A DNA stretch of 32,727 bases from Rhodospirillales bacterium (GCA_023145215.1 JAGLED010000033.1:1-32727); one strand, 5' to 3'. Shown: positions 8,665 to 17,818, counted from the first letter of the stretch. Program-made: numbers and translations. Notes: generated by a model from the sequence alone, not told the origin.

Positions 8665-9561
8665 ATGTTCAAAGGGTTCGAGCAAAGCCGCATCGCCGTC
8701 GACGGCGTGAGCCTCAACGTTCGTTACGCGGGCGAAGGGCCGGCCGTCGTGCTTTTGCACGGGTATCCGCAGACGCACATCATCTGGCGTCATATCGCGC
8801 CGGCGCTAGCCGAGACACATACCGTCGTCGTGCCGGATACCCGGGGATATGGTGACAGCGACTGCCCGCCGTCGGATCCGGAACACCGGAATTATTCAAA
8901 GCGCACCATGGCCAACGATGTCGTGGCGTTGATGCATGCGCTGGGGCACGATGAGTTTTCGGTGATCAGCCATGACCGGGGCGCCAGGGTCGGTTACCGG
9001 CTTGCGCTCGACCACCCGGACCGGGTCGAACACTACATGTCCCTCGACGTCGTGCCGACCCACGAAATGTGGGTTTCCACCAACAAGGACTCGGCCTTGG
9101 GAAGTTTCCACTGGATGTTCCTGGCGCAGCCGGCGCCGCAGCCGGAAACCATGATCGGTTTCGACCCGGACGGATGGATCGCGTGGCTGCACAAAAGCTG
9201 GGCCGCACCGGACTTTACGTTCGAGCCGCATGCGATGGATGAGTATAAACGGGCGTTCCGAAATCCTGACGTGATCCGTGCCACTTGCGAGGATTACCGG
9301 GCGGGCGCTACATGCGACGACGAGGACGACGCCACAGACTTCAATGCCGGGCGAAAAATTCAGTGCCCGATCACGTGCTTATGGGGCGACGCGCGTGCCA
9401 AGGGCGGGCCGAAATCGAAAAGCCCGCTCGACATCTGGCGGAAGTGGGCGGCGTACGACGTGGACGGCGAGGGCATCGCCAACAGTGGTCACTTCCTGCC
9501 CGAGGAAGCGCCCGACGACGTCATACGCTGGGCCAAATCATTTCTCGACGGTAACGGTTAA
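8665..9561 (+). CDS. Fluoroacetate/haloacetate dehalogenase-type alpha/beta hydrolase
   Basis: Alpha/beta hydrolase of the fluoroacetate dehalogenase group, which hydrolyses haloacetates to glycolate and halide using an Asp nucleophile. 298 residues, normal length. Every landmark residue I know from that family can be placed: nucleophile Asp104 with carboxylate-binding Arg105 and Arg108 (HDRGAR), the acid Asp128 (SLDVVPTHE), halide-pocket His149 and Trp150 (FHWMFLAQPAP) and Tyr211 (CEDYRAG), and the catalytic base His276 (GHFLPEEAP). The oxyanion-hole motif HGYPQ is at 32-36. Ser precedes His103 where the family has Gly. A ribosome site (GGGGAAGAAGAG) precedes the ATG. It sits between two EamA permeases, the second starting directly at its stop codon. 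The natural substrate may be another 2-halo or 2-oxo acid; epoxide hydrolase is a less likely alternative. Confidence 0.85.
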   Translation: MFKGFEQSRIAVDGVSLNVRYAGEGPAVVLLHGYPQTHIIWRHIAPALAETHTVVVPDTRGYGDSDCPPSDPEHRNYSKRTMANDVVALMHALGHDEFSVISHDRGARVGYRLALDHPDRVEHYMSLDVVPTHEMWVSTNKDSALGSFHWMFLAQPAPQPETMIGFDPDGWIAWLHKSWAAPDFTFEPHAMDEYKRAFRNPDVIRATCEDYRAGATCDDEDDATDFNAGRKIQCPITCLWGDARAKGGPKSKSPLDIWRKWAAYDVDGEGIANSGHFLPEEAPDDVIRWAKSFLDGNG

Positions 9562-10470
9562 GTGCTGCGATCGGACGCTGACGCCGACCTGATCAAGGGG
9601 GCGGCGTTTCTGGTCGCGGGGTTCACCGTCATTCCATTGATGGATGTGGCGGCAAAGGATCTCGGCGGGCAGGGCTATGCGCCGGTGCTGGTCGCGTGGG
9701 CGAGGTTCGCCTTGTCCGCTGTCCTATTGTCTCCGATTCTTTTTAAAACCGGCACTATCGGCCAAATGACGGGTCCCGGTTGGAAGATGCAGGTCTTCCG
9801 CGCTGTCATGTTGGCGTCGGCGACCGTCTTGTTCTTTTCGGCACTCGTGACGATGCCGATGGCCGATGCGCTTGCCGTCTATTTCGTCTATCCGTTTTTG
9901 ATCACATTGCTTGCGCCGGTTTTGTTAAACGAGAAGGTGGGTATCCGGCGATTTTTGGCGGTGCTGATCGGGTTTTGCGGGTCGTTACTGATCATCCGTC
10001 CCGGATTTCAGGAAGTGCCGGCCGGGGTGTATTACGTGCTCGCAGCGTCCGTGTGCTTTGCGCTGTTCAATCTGCTGACCCGCCGACTGAGCGGCAGCAG
10101 CGATCCTTGGGTCACGGTATTTTATCAGTCCGTGGTCGGGGCGGCGGTGCTGACGCCGTTCATCATTCCGCATTGGCAATTCCCCGATCTTCGCGCGACG
10201 GGCTTGATTGTGATGATCATCTTCGCGGCGGTGATCGGCCACTGGTTGCTGGTCAAAGCCTACGAGCAGGCCCCGGCCTCGTTGCTGGCGCCGTTCGGAT
10301 ACTTCGAGATGGTCGCCGCCGTGGTGCTCGGCTATCTCTGGTTCGATGACTTTCCGGACGAACTGACGTGGTGCGGTATCGCGGTGATCGTCGCGACTGG
10401 TATTTACATCTCTATCCGCGAGCGCAAACGCAAGCAGGCGCTGCGTGCCCGGCCCGACCCGCAGATTTAG
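9562..10470 (+). CDS. EamA/DMT family permease
   Basis: Second EamA permease of this cluster, 302 residues, about ten hydrophobic helices with the internal repeat visible (first repeat from FLVAGFTVIPLMDVAAK, second from VYYVLAASVCFALFNLLTRR). The start is GTG at 9562, immediately after the TAA of the hydrolase with no intervening base, so it is likely translated by coupling. The short Arg/Lys-rich tail (RERKRKQALRAR) would be cytoplasmic. Its stop lies six bases from the stop of the convergent ZIP transporter. Substrate not assignable; proximity suggests a substrate or product of the hydrolase, which is inference. Confidence 0.86.
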   Translation: MLRSDADADLIKGAAFLVAGFTVIPLMDVAAKDLGGQGYAPVLVAWARFALSAVLLSPILFKTGTIGQMTGPGWKMQVFRAVMLASATVLFFSALVTMPMADALAVYFVYPFLITLLAPVLLNEKVGIRRFLAVLIGFCGSLLIIRPGFQEVPAGVYYVLAASVCFALFNLLTRRLSGSSDPWVTVFYQSVVGAAVLTPFIIPHWQFPDLRATGLIVMIIFAAVIGHWLLVKAYEQAPASLLAPFGYFEMVAAVVLGYLWFDDFPDELTWCGIAVIVATGIYISIRERKRKQALRARPDPQI

Positions 10471-10476
10471 GCGATC

Positions 10477-11274
10477 TCAGCCCAGGGTAACGTCCAGGAA
10501 CATCATGCTGACGAATCCGATCATGATGCCGACGGTGCCGTAGATTGCGACCTTGTTGCGATGGGTCTCCGGAATGATTTCATCCGAGATCACCCAGATC
10601 ATGGCGCCCGCCGCGAAAGTCAGTCCCCATGGCAGCATGAATTCTGAAAAGCTGACGACACTGGCGCCGACGACCCCGCCGACGGGTTCCACCAGGCCGG
10701 TCAGCGACGCCACCAGAAAGGCGCGGAACCGAGAATATCCCTGCGTCAGTAGCGCGGCGGCGACCGCCAGCCCTTCGGGAATGTTCTGAATGCCGATGCC
10801 GACGGCCAGCGCGCGGCCGTTGTCGATATCGGTGCCGCCGAAGCCGACGCCGACGGCCATGCCTTCAGGAAAGTTGTGCAGCGTGATGGCGATGATGAAC
10901 AGCCATATCCGTGCGAGATCTTTCGGATCCGCACCCTCAGGGCCTGAGATAAAGTGCTCGTGCGGCGCGAACTGGTGTATCATCCAGAGCGCAGCACCCC
11001 CCAGCAAAATCCCGCAGACGGCAAGGCCGGCCTGAGCGTTTTCGCTCTCGAACACGGCGGCGGCCGCGTCCAGCCCCGGGAGGATCAGCGAAAAAATACT
11101 GGCGGCAAGCATCACCCCGGCGGCGAACCCCAGCATCAGGGTTTCCGTGCGTTCGCCGGGTCGTCCGAAAACAAGCGCAGGTATCGCGCCGATCGAGGTG
11201 CAAAGCCCGGCCAGCAGGCTGCCGACGAACCCCAACAGGACAACGGAAGTCATATCGGTCACGTCAGCGCCCAT
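10477..11274 (-). CDS. ZIP family divalent metal transporter
   Basis: Inner-membrane transporter of the ZIP family (zinc, iron and related divalent cations into the cytoplasm). 265 residues, about eight helices. The two metal-binding helix motifs are present: HNFPEG at residues 133-138 and QNIPEG at 163-168, and a short His-bearing loop (HEHF, near 105-108) precedes the first. It begins three bases after the stop of the acyl-CoA synthetase upstream, so the two are co-transcribed, although no functional link is evident. A second in-frame ATG seven codons later is an alternative start. Resembles ZupT/GufA-type proteins; the preferred metal cannot be told from the sequence. Confidence 0.9.
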   Translation of the reverse strand: MGADVTDMTSVVLLGFVGSLLAGLCTSIGAIPALVFGRPGERTETLMLGFAAGVMLAASIFSLILPGLDAAAAVFESENAQAGLAVCGILLGGAALWMIHQFAPHEHFISGPEGADPKDLARIWLFIIAITLHNFPEGMAVGVGFGGTDIDNGRALAVGIGIQNIPEGLAVAAALLTQGYSRFRAFLVASLTGLVEPVGGVVGASVVSFSEFMLPWGLTFAAGAMIWVISDEIIPETHRNKVAIYGTVGIMIGFVSMMFLDVTLG

Positions 11275-11277
11275 TCA

Positions 11278-13062
11278 TCAGGACTTATACAGCGCTTCGA
11301 GACGGTCCCCGTAGACGGCTTTGACGACATGCCGGCGCACCTTCATGGTCGGGGTCAATTGCTCGTTGTCGACGCTGAACGGCTCGGACGCGATGATGAA
11401 GCGCCGCACTTTTTCGATGTTGCTGAGCGACTTGTTGACGCGTCCGAAGGCAGGGGCGAGGGCGTTGTGGAGTTCCTTATCTTTGGCCAGGTCTGCCAAA
11501 TCGCCTTTCTTTTTGTTGGCGCGCTTCCATTCCGTCAGCCAGCCCTCGTCGGGAACGACGACGGCTACGAGATTGGGGCGTTTGTCCCCATACACCATGG
11601 CTTGCGAAAATTCCGGCTCCGCGATCAGGATGCCTTCGACGCGCTGCGGGGCGATGTTGTCGCCGCCCGAATTGACGATGATGTCCTTCTTACGGTCGGT
11701 AATCATCAAATGCCCGTTGTCGTCGAAATCGCCGACATCGCCGGTAAGCAGCCATCCATCCTTGATCGCTTCGTTGGTGGCGTCTTCGTTGTTCCAGTAC
11801 CCCTGCATGACCAGCTCGCCACGCACGCAGATTTCACCGTCGTCGGCGATCCGGACCTCGGTGTCGGGAAGGGGCCGACCGACCGTGTGAAGCCGGGCAT
11901 CGGGTGCGCGATTGACCGAGATCACCGGGGCGGATTCCGTTTGGCCATACCCTTGCAGGATACGAAGTCCGAGTGCAGTGAAGAATAGGCCGATATCCGG
12001 ATTAAGCGGCGCGCCCCCTGAGACCAGTGCCTTCAGCCGTCCGCCGAACCGGCCGCGTACCTTATCGCGGACCAATTTGTCGAGCACCCGGTCCTGCGCG
12101 CAATCGACCAGTCCGAGTTTTCCGTCGTGGTAACGCTTCTTACCGAGCGCGAGTGTCCTCTCGAACATCGCTTTCTTGAGGCCGCCGGATTTTTCGACGC
12201 CGAGGATGATCCGCTGGTGCAGCACTTCGTAGAGCCTCGGGACGGCTGTCATGATTGTCGGCCGCGCTTCGAGCATGTTCGCCGACAGGCTCTCGACGCC
12301 TTCCGCATAATAGATTTCGCCGCCGATCGCGATCGGGAAGAACTGACCCGCCGTGTGCTCGTAGGAATGGCTTAAGGGCAGGAACGAGAGGAAAATTTCG
12401 CGCTCCAGCTTCAGGTCGAGCAGCGCGTCCACCGCGCCGGCACAATTGTGAAGGATCGAGCCATGCGAGAGCATCACGCCCTTTGGCGTGCCGCCGGTGC
12501 CGGACGTGTAGATGATGCACGCGGTGTCGCTGCGGTCGATCTGCTCCGCCATCTTGTACACGTTCTCGTGCCGAGCCTGACCTGTTTCCAGGATATCCGC
12601 CATGCGCAGCACCTTGGGGCCACCGTTGTGCTTGGGCAGATCCTCCATCACGATGACGAACTCGACATGATCCAATCCGTCTGCGCCAGACAGCACCTTT
12701 TCGGCGAGCTTTGTCGTCGAGACGATAGCGCCCCTGGCACCGCTGTCGGTCAGGACATGGCGGTGATCGGCGGGGGTGTTCGTGGTATAGGCGGGTGTCG
12801 TGATGCCGCCGGCCGCCATGATCGCGATGTCGGCGATCGGCCATGCGGGTCTGTTTTCGGATACCAGCACGATACGGTCGCCGGACTGAACCCGGAGCGA
12901 CAGCAGGCCCCGCGCCAAGGCGATGGCGCGCGCGTTGGCGTCCGACCAGGTCAGGCTTTCATAGACACCGTCGCGTTTCTTCCATAAAAACGGCTGCTCG
13001 CGATAGGTCGCCGCTTGTTCGAAAAACATGGTGGCAAGATTGGGCCACTGATCGACGTTCAT
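11278..13062 (-). CDS. Long-chain fatty-acid-CoA ligase (AMP-binding)
   Basis: Activates long-chain fatty acids to acyl-CoA through an acyl-adenylate. About 594 residues. Visible motifs: ATP-binding loop IIYTSGTGGTPKG (near 180), GYGQTE (near 370), the hinge region LLTGDVGDF (near 440) and DRKKDIIVNSGGDNIAP just after, and a C-terminal domain ending near KVRRHVVKAVYG. The length and insertions resemble FadD15/long-chain ligases rather than short-chain enzymes. I chose ATG 13062 because an AGGGAGG ribosome site lies about ten bases upstream; the open frame continues upstream but with Arg-rich, unlikely sequence. The ZIP gene follows three bases after the stop. Divergent from the peptidase gene; a small inverted repeat (ACCGA-CA-TCGGT, 13090-13101) lies in the leader. 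Confidence 0.9.
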   Translation of the reverse strand: MNVDQWPNLATMFFEQAATYREQPFLWKKRDGVYESLTWSDANARAIALARGLLSLRVQSGDRIVLVSENRPAWPIADIAIMAAGGITTPAYTTNTPADHRHVLTDSGARGAIVSTTKLAEKVLSGADGLDHVEFVIVMEDLPKHNGGPKVLRMADILETGQARHENVYKMAEQIDRSDTACIIYTSGTGGTPKGVMLSHGSILHNCAGAVDALLDLKLEREIFLSFLPLSHSYEHTAGQFFPIAIGGEIYYAEGVESLSANMLEARPTIMTAVPRLYEVLHQRIILGVEKSGGLKKAMFERTLALGKKRYHDGKLGLVDCAQDRVLDKLVRDKVRGRFGGRLKALVSGGAPLNPDIGLFFTALGLRILQGYGQTESAPVISVNRAPDARLHTVGRPLPDTEVRIADDGEICVRGELVMQGYWNNEDATNEAIKDGWLLTGDVGDFDDNGHLMITDRKKDIIVNSGGDNIAPQRVEGILIAEPEFSQAMVYGDKRPNLVAVVVPDEGWLTEWKRANKKKGDLADLAKDKELHNALAPAFGRVNKSLSNIEKVRRFIIASEPFSVDNEQLTPTMKVRRHVVKAVYGDRLEALYKS

Positions 13063-13112
13063 TTTTTCTTTGTCCTCCCTTGCGGTCATACCGACATCGG
13101 TGTTTCGTGATG

Positions 13113-13141
13113 TTGGCAAAACCGCGCCGAGTGACTTTATA
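13113..13141 (+). promoter_or_regulatory. Candidate sigma-70 promoter for the peptidase operon
   Basis: TTGGCA at 13113-13118 and TTTATA at 13136-13141 are separated by 17 bases, close to the vegetative consensus. Transcription would begin near 13148, giving a leader of about 22 bases before the ATG at 13170. Confidence 0.45.
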
Positions 13142-13169
13142 AATTCTTTGAGACGGGTATCCAAACACC

Positions 13170-14963
13170 ATGACGACTGCGCAGAAACCTCAAACAGCCC
13201 CGGAATCGATGGTCTGGAACCTTGCCGACCTCTATCAGGGGCCTGACGACGCCGCGCTGGAAGCCGACCTTGCCGCCGCCGAAGCCGATGCGCGGGCGTT
13301 CCAGCGTGCCCACCAGGGCTGCCTTGACGCAATGAACGGCGCCGAACTGGGCGCCGCAGTCGAGGTTTATGAGGGAATTCTGGAGCGTGCTTTCAAGGTC
13401 ATCAGCTACGCGCAGCTGCTTCACGCCGCCGATACCGCGGATCCGGATATTTCACGTTTTCATCAGTCGTGCCAGGAACGGGTCAACGACATCACCGGGC
13501 TGACGCTTTTCTTCACGCTGGAACTGAACCGCATCGACGATGCGGCCATGGAAGACAAGCTTGCCGACCCGGCGTTGGCGCGATACCGCCCCTGGATCGA
13601 GGCCGAACGTCTGATGCGGCCCTATCAGCTTGCCGACGATCTCGAACAACTCCTGCACGACAAGTCGGTGACGGGCCGCTCGGCATGGGCGCGGCTGTTC
13701 GATGAAACCATGGCGGAACTGCGGTTCGTGTACGGCAAGGAAAGCCTGACGCTAGGCGAAGTCCTGAACCGCCTCTCGGACAGCGACAAGAAGGTTCGCG
13801 AACGCGCGGGGCATAGTCTTTCGGCGGGGCTGAAATCGCGCATTCGGTTGTTCTCGCTGGTGACCAATACCATCGCCAAGGATAAGGAGATCGAGGATAC
13901 CAAACGCGATTTCCCACGCCCGTTTTCGAGCCGAAACCTTGCCAACCAGGTCGAGGACGAGGTTGTCGATGCGCTCGCCGATGCGGTCACGTCGAATTAT
14001 GGACGGCTCAGCCATCGCTATTACGCGCTCAAGGCACGCTGGTTCGGCGTCGACGAACTGAACTGGTGGGACCGCAATGCACCGTTCCCGAAAACCGAGG
14101 AGCGGCGGTTTTCGTGGGATCAGGCGCGCGAAACCGTCCTTGGCGCCTATGCGGGTTTTGCGCCGCAAATGGCGGAAACGGCCGAGACATTCTTCGACAA
14201 AGGCTGGATCGATGCCGAGCCCCGACCCGGCAAGAACTCAGGTGCTTTCGCGCACCCGGTCGTGCCGTCCGCCCACCCCTATGTCTTGATGAACTTCTAC
14301 GGCAAGCCGCGGGACGTGATGACCCTGGCGCACGAGTTGGGCCATGGCGTGCATCAGGTGCTGGCCGCACCGCAGGGGACCTTGCTTTCGAACACCCCGT
14401 TGACGCTTGCGGAAACCGCGTCGGTGTTCGGTGAAATGCTGACGTTCCGTGCCATCCTGGACGCTGAGAAGGACGCCGCAAAACGCCGGGTGCTGTTGGC
14501 CGGCAAGGTCGAGGACATGCTGAATACCGTGGTCCGTCAGATCGCCTTCCATTGTTTCGAGACACGCGTTCATGACGGCCGTAAATCCGGTGAACTGACG
14601 GCCGATCAACTGGGCGATATCTGGATGGAAACGCAGGCCGAAAGCCTTGGCGACGCCATACGGCTTGACGAGGACTACAGCACGCTTTGGGCCTATATTC
14701 CCCATTTCGTGCATACACCGTTTTATGTGTATGCCTATGCGTTCGGCGACAGCCTTGTGAACGCACTTTACGGGCTATATCAGGATGGCCATCCGAAGTT
14801 TCAGGAAAAGTACTTCGACATGCTGGCCGCCGGCGGGACGCTCAGGCACAAGGCGCTGCTTCAGCCGTTCGGGCTGGATGCGTCCGACCCGGCGTTCTGG
14901 AATCTGGGGCTCGACGTCATATCCGGGTTTATCGATGAGCTTGAGCAGGACCTTCCTGAATGA
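13170..14963 (+). CDS. pepF: M3 family oligoendopeptidase F (PepF-type)
   Basis: Cytoplasmic zinc metallopeptidase that cleaves short peptides. 597 residues, standard for the M3B oligoendopeptidase group. The zinc motif HELGH is at about residues 388-392, with the third ligand Glu in the LAETASVFGE stretch about 25 residues later; the helical N-terminal domain (residues 1-200) and the conserved HPYVLMNFYGKP before the zinc motif are typical. Its stop overlaps the start of the next hydrolase by four bases (ATGA, 14960-14963), so translation is coupled. The ribosome site is weak; the ATG at 13170 follows a good promoter by about 22 bases. Confidence 0.93.
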   Translation: MTTAQKPQTAPESMVWNLADLYQGPDDAALEADLAAAEADARAFQRAHQGCLDAMNGAELGAAVEVYEGILERAFKVISYAQLLHAADTADPDISRFHQSCQERVNDITGLTLFFTLELNRIDDAAMEDKLADPALARYRPWIEAERLMRPYQLADDLEQLLHDKSVTGRSAWARLFDETMAELRFVYGKESLTLGEVLNRLSDSDKKVRERAGHSLSAGLKSRIRLFSLVTNTIAKDKEIEDTKRDFPRPFSSRNLANQVEDEVVDALADAVTSNYGRLSHRYYALKARWFGVDELNWWDRNAPFPKTEERRFSWDQARETVLGAYAGFAPQMAETAETFFDKGWIDAEPRPGKNSGAFAHPVVPSAHPYVLMNFYGKPRDVMTLAHELGHGVHQVLAAPQGTLLSNTPLTLAETASVFGEMLTFRAILDAEKDAAKRRVLLAGKVEDMLNTVVRQIAFHCFETRVHDGRKSGELTADQLGDIWMETQAESLGDAIRLDEDYSTLWAYIPHFVHTPFYVYAYAFGDSLVNALYGLYQDGHPKFQEKYFDMLAAGGTLRHKALLQPFGLDASDPAFWNLGLDVISGFIDELEQDLPE

Positions 14964-15769
14964 GCGCCGGTATGGACGTTCACATCGTTTCCAGGAAAGC
15001 AAAGAAACCGAACGGCGCACCGCCGATCCTGTTTATCCACGGCGCCTTTGCGGGCGCTTGGTGCTGGGACGAGCATTTCATGCCGTGGTTCGCGGATGCC
15101 GGTTTCGACGTTTCGGCGATCGATCTGCCGGGGCGGCGCGGGCGGCCGGACTATGATCGACTCCAGAATTTCACCCTCACCGATTATCTGGACGCGGTCT
15201 ATGCCACGGTCGATAGTTTCGACCAGCCGCCGATCTTGATCGGACATTCCATGGGGGGGTATCTGGCCTGGCGCGCGGCGGAGGTGCGCAATGTCGCCGC
15301 ACTGGTGATGATGGCGCCGGTGCCGCCGACCGGACTTGCCGCACCCGCCATGCAGCTTTTGATGTCGAACCCGGCACTGGCGATCGATGTCGCCGCCGTG
15401 CATGCCGGCCAGATGGCAAGTGTCGACACCCTGCATGCATCGCTGTTTTCCGACGCGGTGCCGCATTCGGTGGCGGAGCGCTACATCGGCCGTTTTCAGG
15501 CGGAAAGCCGGCTTGCCGTCGCCGGGCTTTACGCGCCGTACCTGCCGAACGTGATGGCGGTATGGGGCACACCCATCAAGGTCGTTGGGGCCGGGAACGA
15601 TCCGCTCATTCCACCCGCACACGTGCACTGGACGGGTTCCATTTGCGGCCGCGCAGCCCATATATATCAGGGAATGGGGCACGGGATGATGCTGGAAACC
15701 GGCTGGCAGCGGGTGGCGGAAGATATCGCCCAATGGCTGGCCGGAGAGGGGCTCGGCCGGGGAAGCTGA
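14960..15769 (+). CDS. Alpha/beta hydrolase, Ser nucleophile
   Basis: 269-residue alpha/beta hydrolase of unknown substrate. The catalytic triad can be read as Ser97 (GHSMGGYLA), Asp214 (GAGNDPLIP) and His241 (GMGHGMML), with the oxyanion motif HGAFAGAWCW at 27-36. This resembles small esterases and proline-iminopeptidase-like or polyneuridine-esterase-like hydrolases, and in contrast to the hydrolase at 8665 it has Ser rather than Asp as nucleophile. It is translationally coupled to the PepF-type peptidase by a 4-base overlap; a peptide or ester substrate would fit but is only inference. The UbiB-family gene starts 28 bases downstream. Confidence 0.84.
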   Translation: MSAGMDVHIVSRKAKKPNGAPPILFIHGAFAGAWCWDEHFMPWFADAGFDVSAIDLPGRRGRPDYDRLQNFTLTDYLDAVYATVDSFDQPPILIGHSMGGYLAWRAAEVRNVAALVMMAPVPPTGLAAPAMQLLMSNPALAIDVAAVHAGQMASVDTLHASLFSDAVPHSVAERYIGRFQAESRLAVAGLYAPYLPNVMAVWGTPIKVVGAGNDPLIPPAHVHWTGSICGRAAHIYQGMGHGMMLETGWQRVAEDIAQWLAGEGLGRGS

Positions 15770-15797
15770 GCGCCGAATTACGGGAACCACGGGTCCT

Positions 15798-17138
15798 ATG
15801 AGTGAAGATAACAGTTTCGGCGGCCGCGTCCGCCGCTATGCGAGGGTCGGCGGCGCCGTCAGCGGCGTTGCGGCAAAGGCCGTCGGCGGCCGGGTCTTCG
15901 GCATCAAGCTGGATAAGGCCGAGCACGCCCGCGAAATTCACAAAGCGCTTGGCGGTCTCAAGGGGCCGCTGATGAAGGTCGCGCAGATATTGTCGACCGT
16001 GCCCGACGTGCTTCCTGAGGAATACACCCAGGAACTGATCAAGCTGCAGACCAACGCACCCCCGATGGGCTGGGCGTTCGTCAAGCGCCGAATGACATCA
16101 GAGCTGGGCGCCGGCTGGCAAAAGCGCTTCGACACGTTTGAGCGCGATGCCTGCAAGGCGGCTTCGCTTGGGCAGGTGCACCGGGCAAGGTCTCTGGATG
16201 GGCGCGATCTCGCCTGCAAAATCCAGTATCCCGACATGTCCTCGGCAGTCGAGGCGGACCTTCGGCAGTTGAAGATCGTGTTCTCGATCTACCGCCGCTA
16301 CGACAAATCCATCGATCCGAGCGAAATCCACATGGAGCTCTCCGAACGGCTTCGCGAAGAGTTGGATTACGAGCGGGAAGCCAGGAATATGTTGCTATAC
16401 CGTCATATGCTGGCAGGAGAGGACTGCGTGCATGTCCCCGAGCCGTTGACGGATATCTCGACAAAACGGCTGCTGTCGATGACATGGCTGGACGGTCAGC
16501 CGCTTCTGGACAGTCGGGAGGCGCCGCTGGAAATGCGGAACAAGCTGGCGCTCAGCATGTTTCGAGCGTGGTACGTGCCCTTCTACAAGTACGGCGTCAT
16601 TCATGGCGACCCTCACCTCGGCAACTATTCGACCCGTGATGACGGCTCGATCAATCTGCTGGATTACGGCTGCATTCGCATCTTCCCGCCCGAGTTCGTG
16701 GGTGCCGTGATCGATCTTTATTTCGCCCTTTTGAATGACGATCACGATCTCGCGGTGCATGCGTACGAAACCTGGGGGTTCAAGAACCTCGACAAAAAAG
16801 TCATCGGCATCCTGAATCAATGGGCGGCGTTCCTCTACGCACCGTTGTTGGAAGACAAGGTGCAGACCATTCAGGAGAAGAGCGGCGTCCAGTACGGTGC
16901 CGGTGTCGCTGCCAAGGTTCATGCGGAACTTAAGGAAGTCGGGGGTGTGACCCCGCCCCGTGAGTTCGTTTTGATGGACAGGGCCGCCATCGGTCTTGGC
17001 AGTGTGTTCACCCATCTGGCGGCCGAGATCAACTGGCACAAGACGTTTCATGAACTGATCGAGGGATTCGACGTCGGCAAGCTCAAGGACCGCCAGGCGG
17101 CGGCTCTCAAGGACGTCGACATCGAGACGTCCGGTTAA
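15798..17138 (+). CDS. ABC1/UbiB (AarF) family atypical kinase
   Basis: Member of the UbiB/COQ8 atypical protein-kinase-like family, associated with ubiquinone biosynthesis or lipid homeostasis. 446 residues. Landmarks: the N-terminal KxGQ-type motif appears as KVAQ (residues 60-63), the alanine/glycine loop is AASLGQVHRA (121-130), the nucleotide-binding Lys is Lys141 (CKIQYP), a Glu-rich helix REELDYEREA follows (185-195), and the catalytic and metal motifs are HGDPHLGN (269-276) and LDYG (288-291, where LDFG is more common). No C-terminal transmembrane pair is evident, unlike E. coli UbiB, so this is probably an AarF-like relative and not the dedicated UbiB. A COQ9 gene lies 7 kb downstream, outside this operon. 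Confidence 0.88.
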   Translation: MSEDNSFGGRVRRYARVGGAVSGVAAKAVGGRVFGIKLDKAEHAREIHKALGGLKGPLMKVAQILSTVPDVLPEEYTQELIKLQTNAPPMGWAFVKRRMTSELGAGWQKRFDTFERDACKAASLGQVHRARSLDGRDLACKIQYPDMSSAVEADLRQLKIVFSIYRRYDKSIDPSEIHMELSERLREELDYEREARNMLLYRHMLAGEDCVHVPEPLTDISTKRLLSMTWLDGQPLLDSREAPLEMRNKLALSMFRAWYVPFYKYGVIHGDPHLGNYSTRDDGSINLLDYGCIRIFPPEFVGAVIDLYFALLNDDHDLAVHAYETWGFKNLDKKVIGILNQWAAFLYAPLLEDKVQTIQEKSGVQYGAGVAAKVHAELKEVGGVTPPREFVLMDRAAIGLGSVFTHLAAEINWHKTFHELIEGFDVGKLKDRQAAALKDVDIETSG

Positions 17139-17149
17139 TTCACGTGCGC

Positions 17150-17178
17150 TTGTTGAGGGCGCTGCCTCTGCTTACACT
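17150..17178 (+). promoter_or_regulatory. Candidate sigma-70 promoter for the cyclic-nucleotide-binding gene
   Basis: TTGTTG at 17150-17155 and TACACT at 17173-17178 are 17 bases apart. Transcription would begin near 17185, just before the GAGG ribosome site of the gene starting at 17207. Confidence 0.4.
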
Positions 17179-17206
17179 CAACCGGATGCTCAATTGAGGG
17201 AATAAC

Positions 17207-17791
17207 ATGTTCGTCGAAGGTGGCGGCACCAAAAAAAAGTTCCTGCAGGAAGGTGAACTGCTGTTCAAGGACGGCGACCCCGGCGATGCCGCGTTCATCG
17301 TCGACAGCGGGTGCATCGGTATTTTCAAGCTCGTCGAGGGCGAGGAAGTCGAACTCGCGGTGTTGATGCCGGGCGAACTTTTCGGCGAGATGGCGATCAT
17401 CGACGGTTCGCGGCGCATGGCATACGCTGTCGCCAAGGAAGAAAGCGTGGTCGTCGAAATTCCCGCGAAAACGCTGGAAGCCAAGCTCGCCAAATCCGAC
17501 CCGTTCTTACGCGCGATCATGAAGATCCTGGTGAACAGTCTGCGCAGCGTCCACCAGGCTTACATGCGACGTGCCCGTTCGGTGACGGATTACCTGAACG
17601 CGATTCAGTATCACATTCAGGGCTTCCGTTTGTATCTGACGCGCCTCGACGAAGACGAAATGACCAAGGCGGGGATGGAGAAACTGGCCGAGATCGAGCG
17701 GCTCGTTGACGAACTCAGGAACGATTTCAAAGGTCATCCGGACAAACGCACAAACGTGCTTCAGGACAACGACATCGAACGCAAGAGCTGA
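17207..17791 (+). CDS. Small cyclic-nucleotide-binding (CAP_ED) domain protein
   Basis: 194 residues. The first 110 or so form a cyclic-nucleotide-binding beta roll: the FxxGD-like turn at FKDGDPGDAAFIVDSGCIGIF (start near residue 20) and the phosphate-binding cassette FGEMAIIDGSRRMA (59-72), including the GE pair and the Arg that contacts the phosphate. The remaining 80 residues are helical and charged with no helix-turn-helix that I can see, so this is not an obvious CRP/FNR transcription factor; it may be a stand-alone sensor or a protein-interaction adaptor. The ATG follows a GAGG site. It lies between the UbiB-family gene and ridA. Which nucleotide it binds, if any, is unknown. Confidence 0.85.
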   Translation: MFVEGGGTKKKFLQEGELLFKDGDPGDAAFIVDSGCIGIFKLVEGEEVELAVLMPGELFGEMAIIDGSRRMAYAVAKEESVVVEIPAKTLEAKLAKSDPFLRAIMKILVNSLRSVHQAYMRRARSVTDYLNAIQYHIQGFRLYLTRLDEDEMTKAGMEKLAEIERLVDELRNDFKGHPDKRTNVLQDNDIERKS

Positions 17792-17818
17792 CGGAAACCG
17801 TTAAACAAGGGGGGCCGC

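Noticed and set aside
13063-13332. N-terminal extension of the long-chain acyl-CoA ligase
   Set aside because: Arg-rich stretch unlike the family, overlapping the divergent pepF gene; a good ribosome site supports the ATG at 13062.
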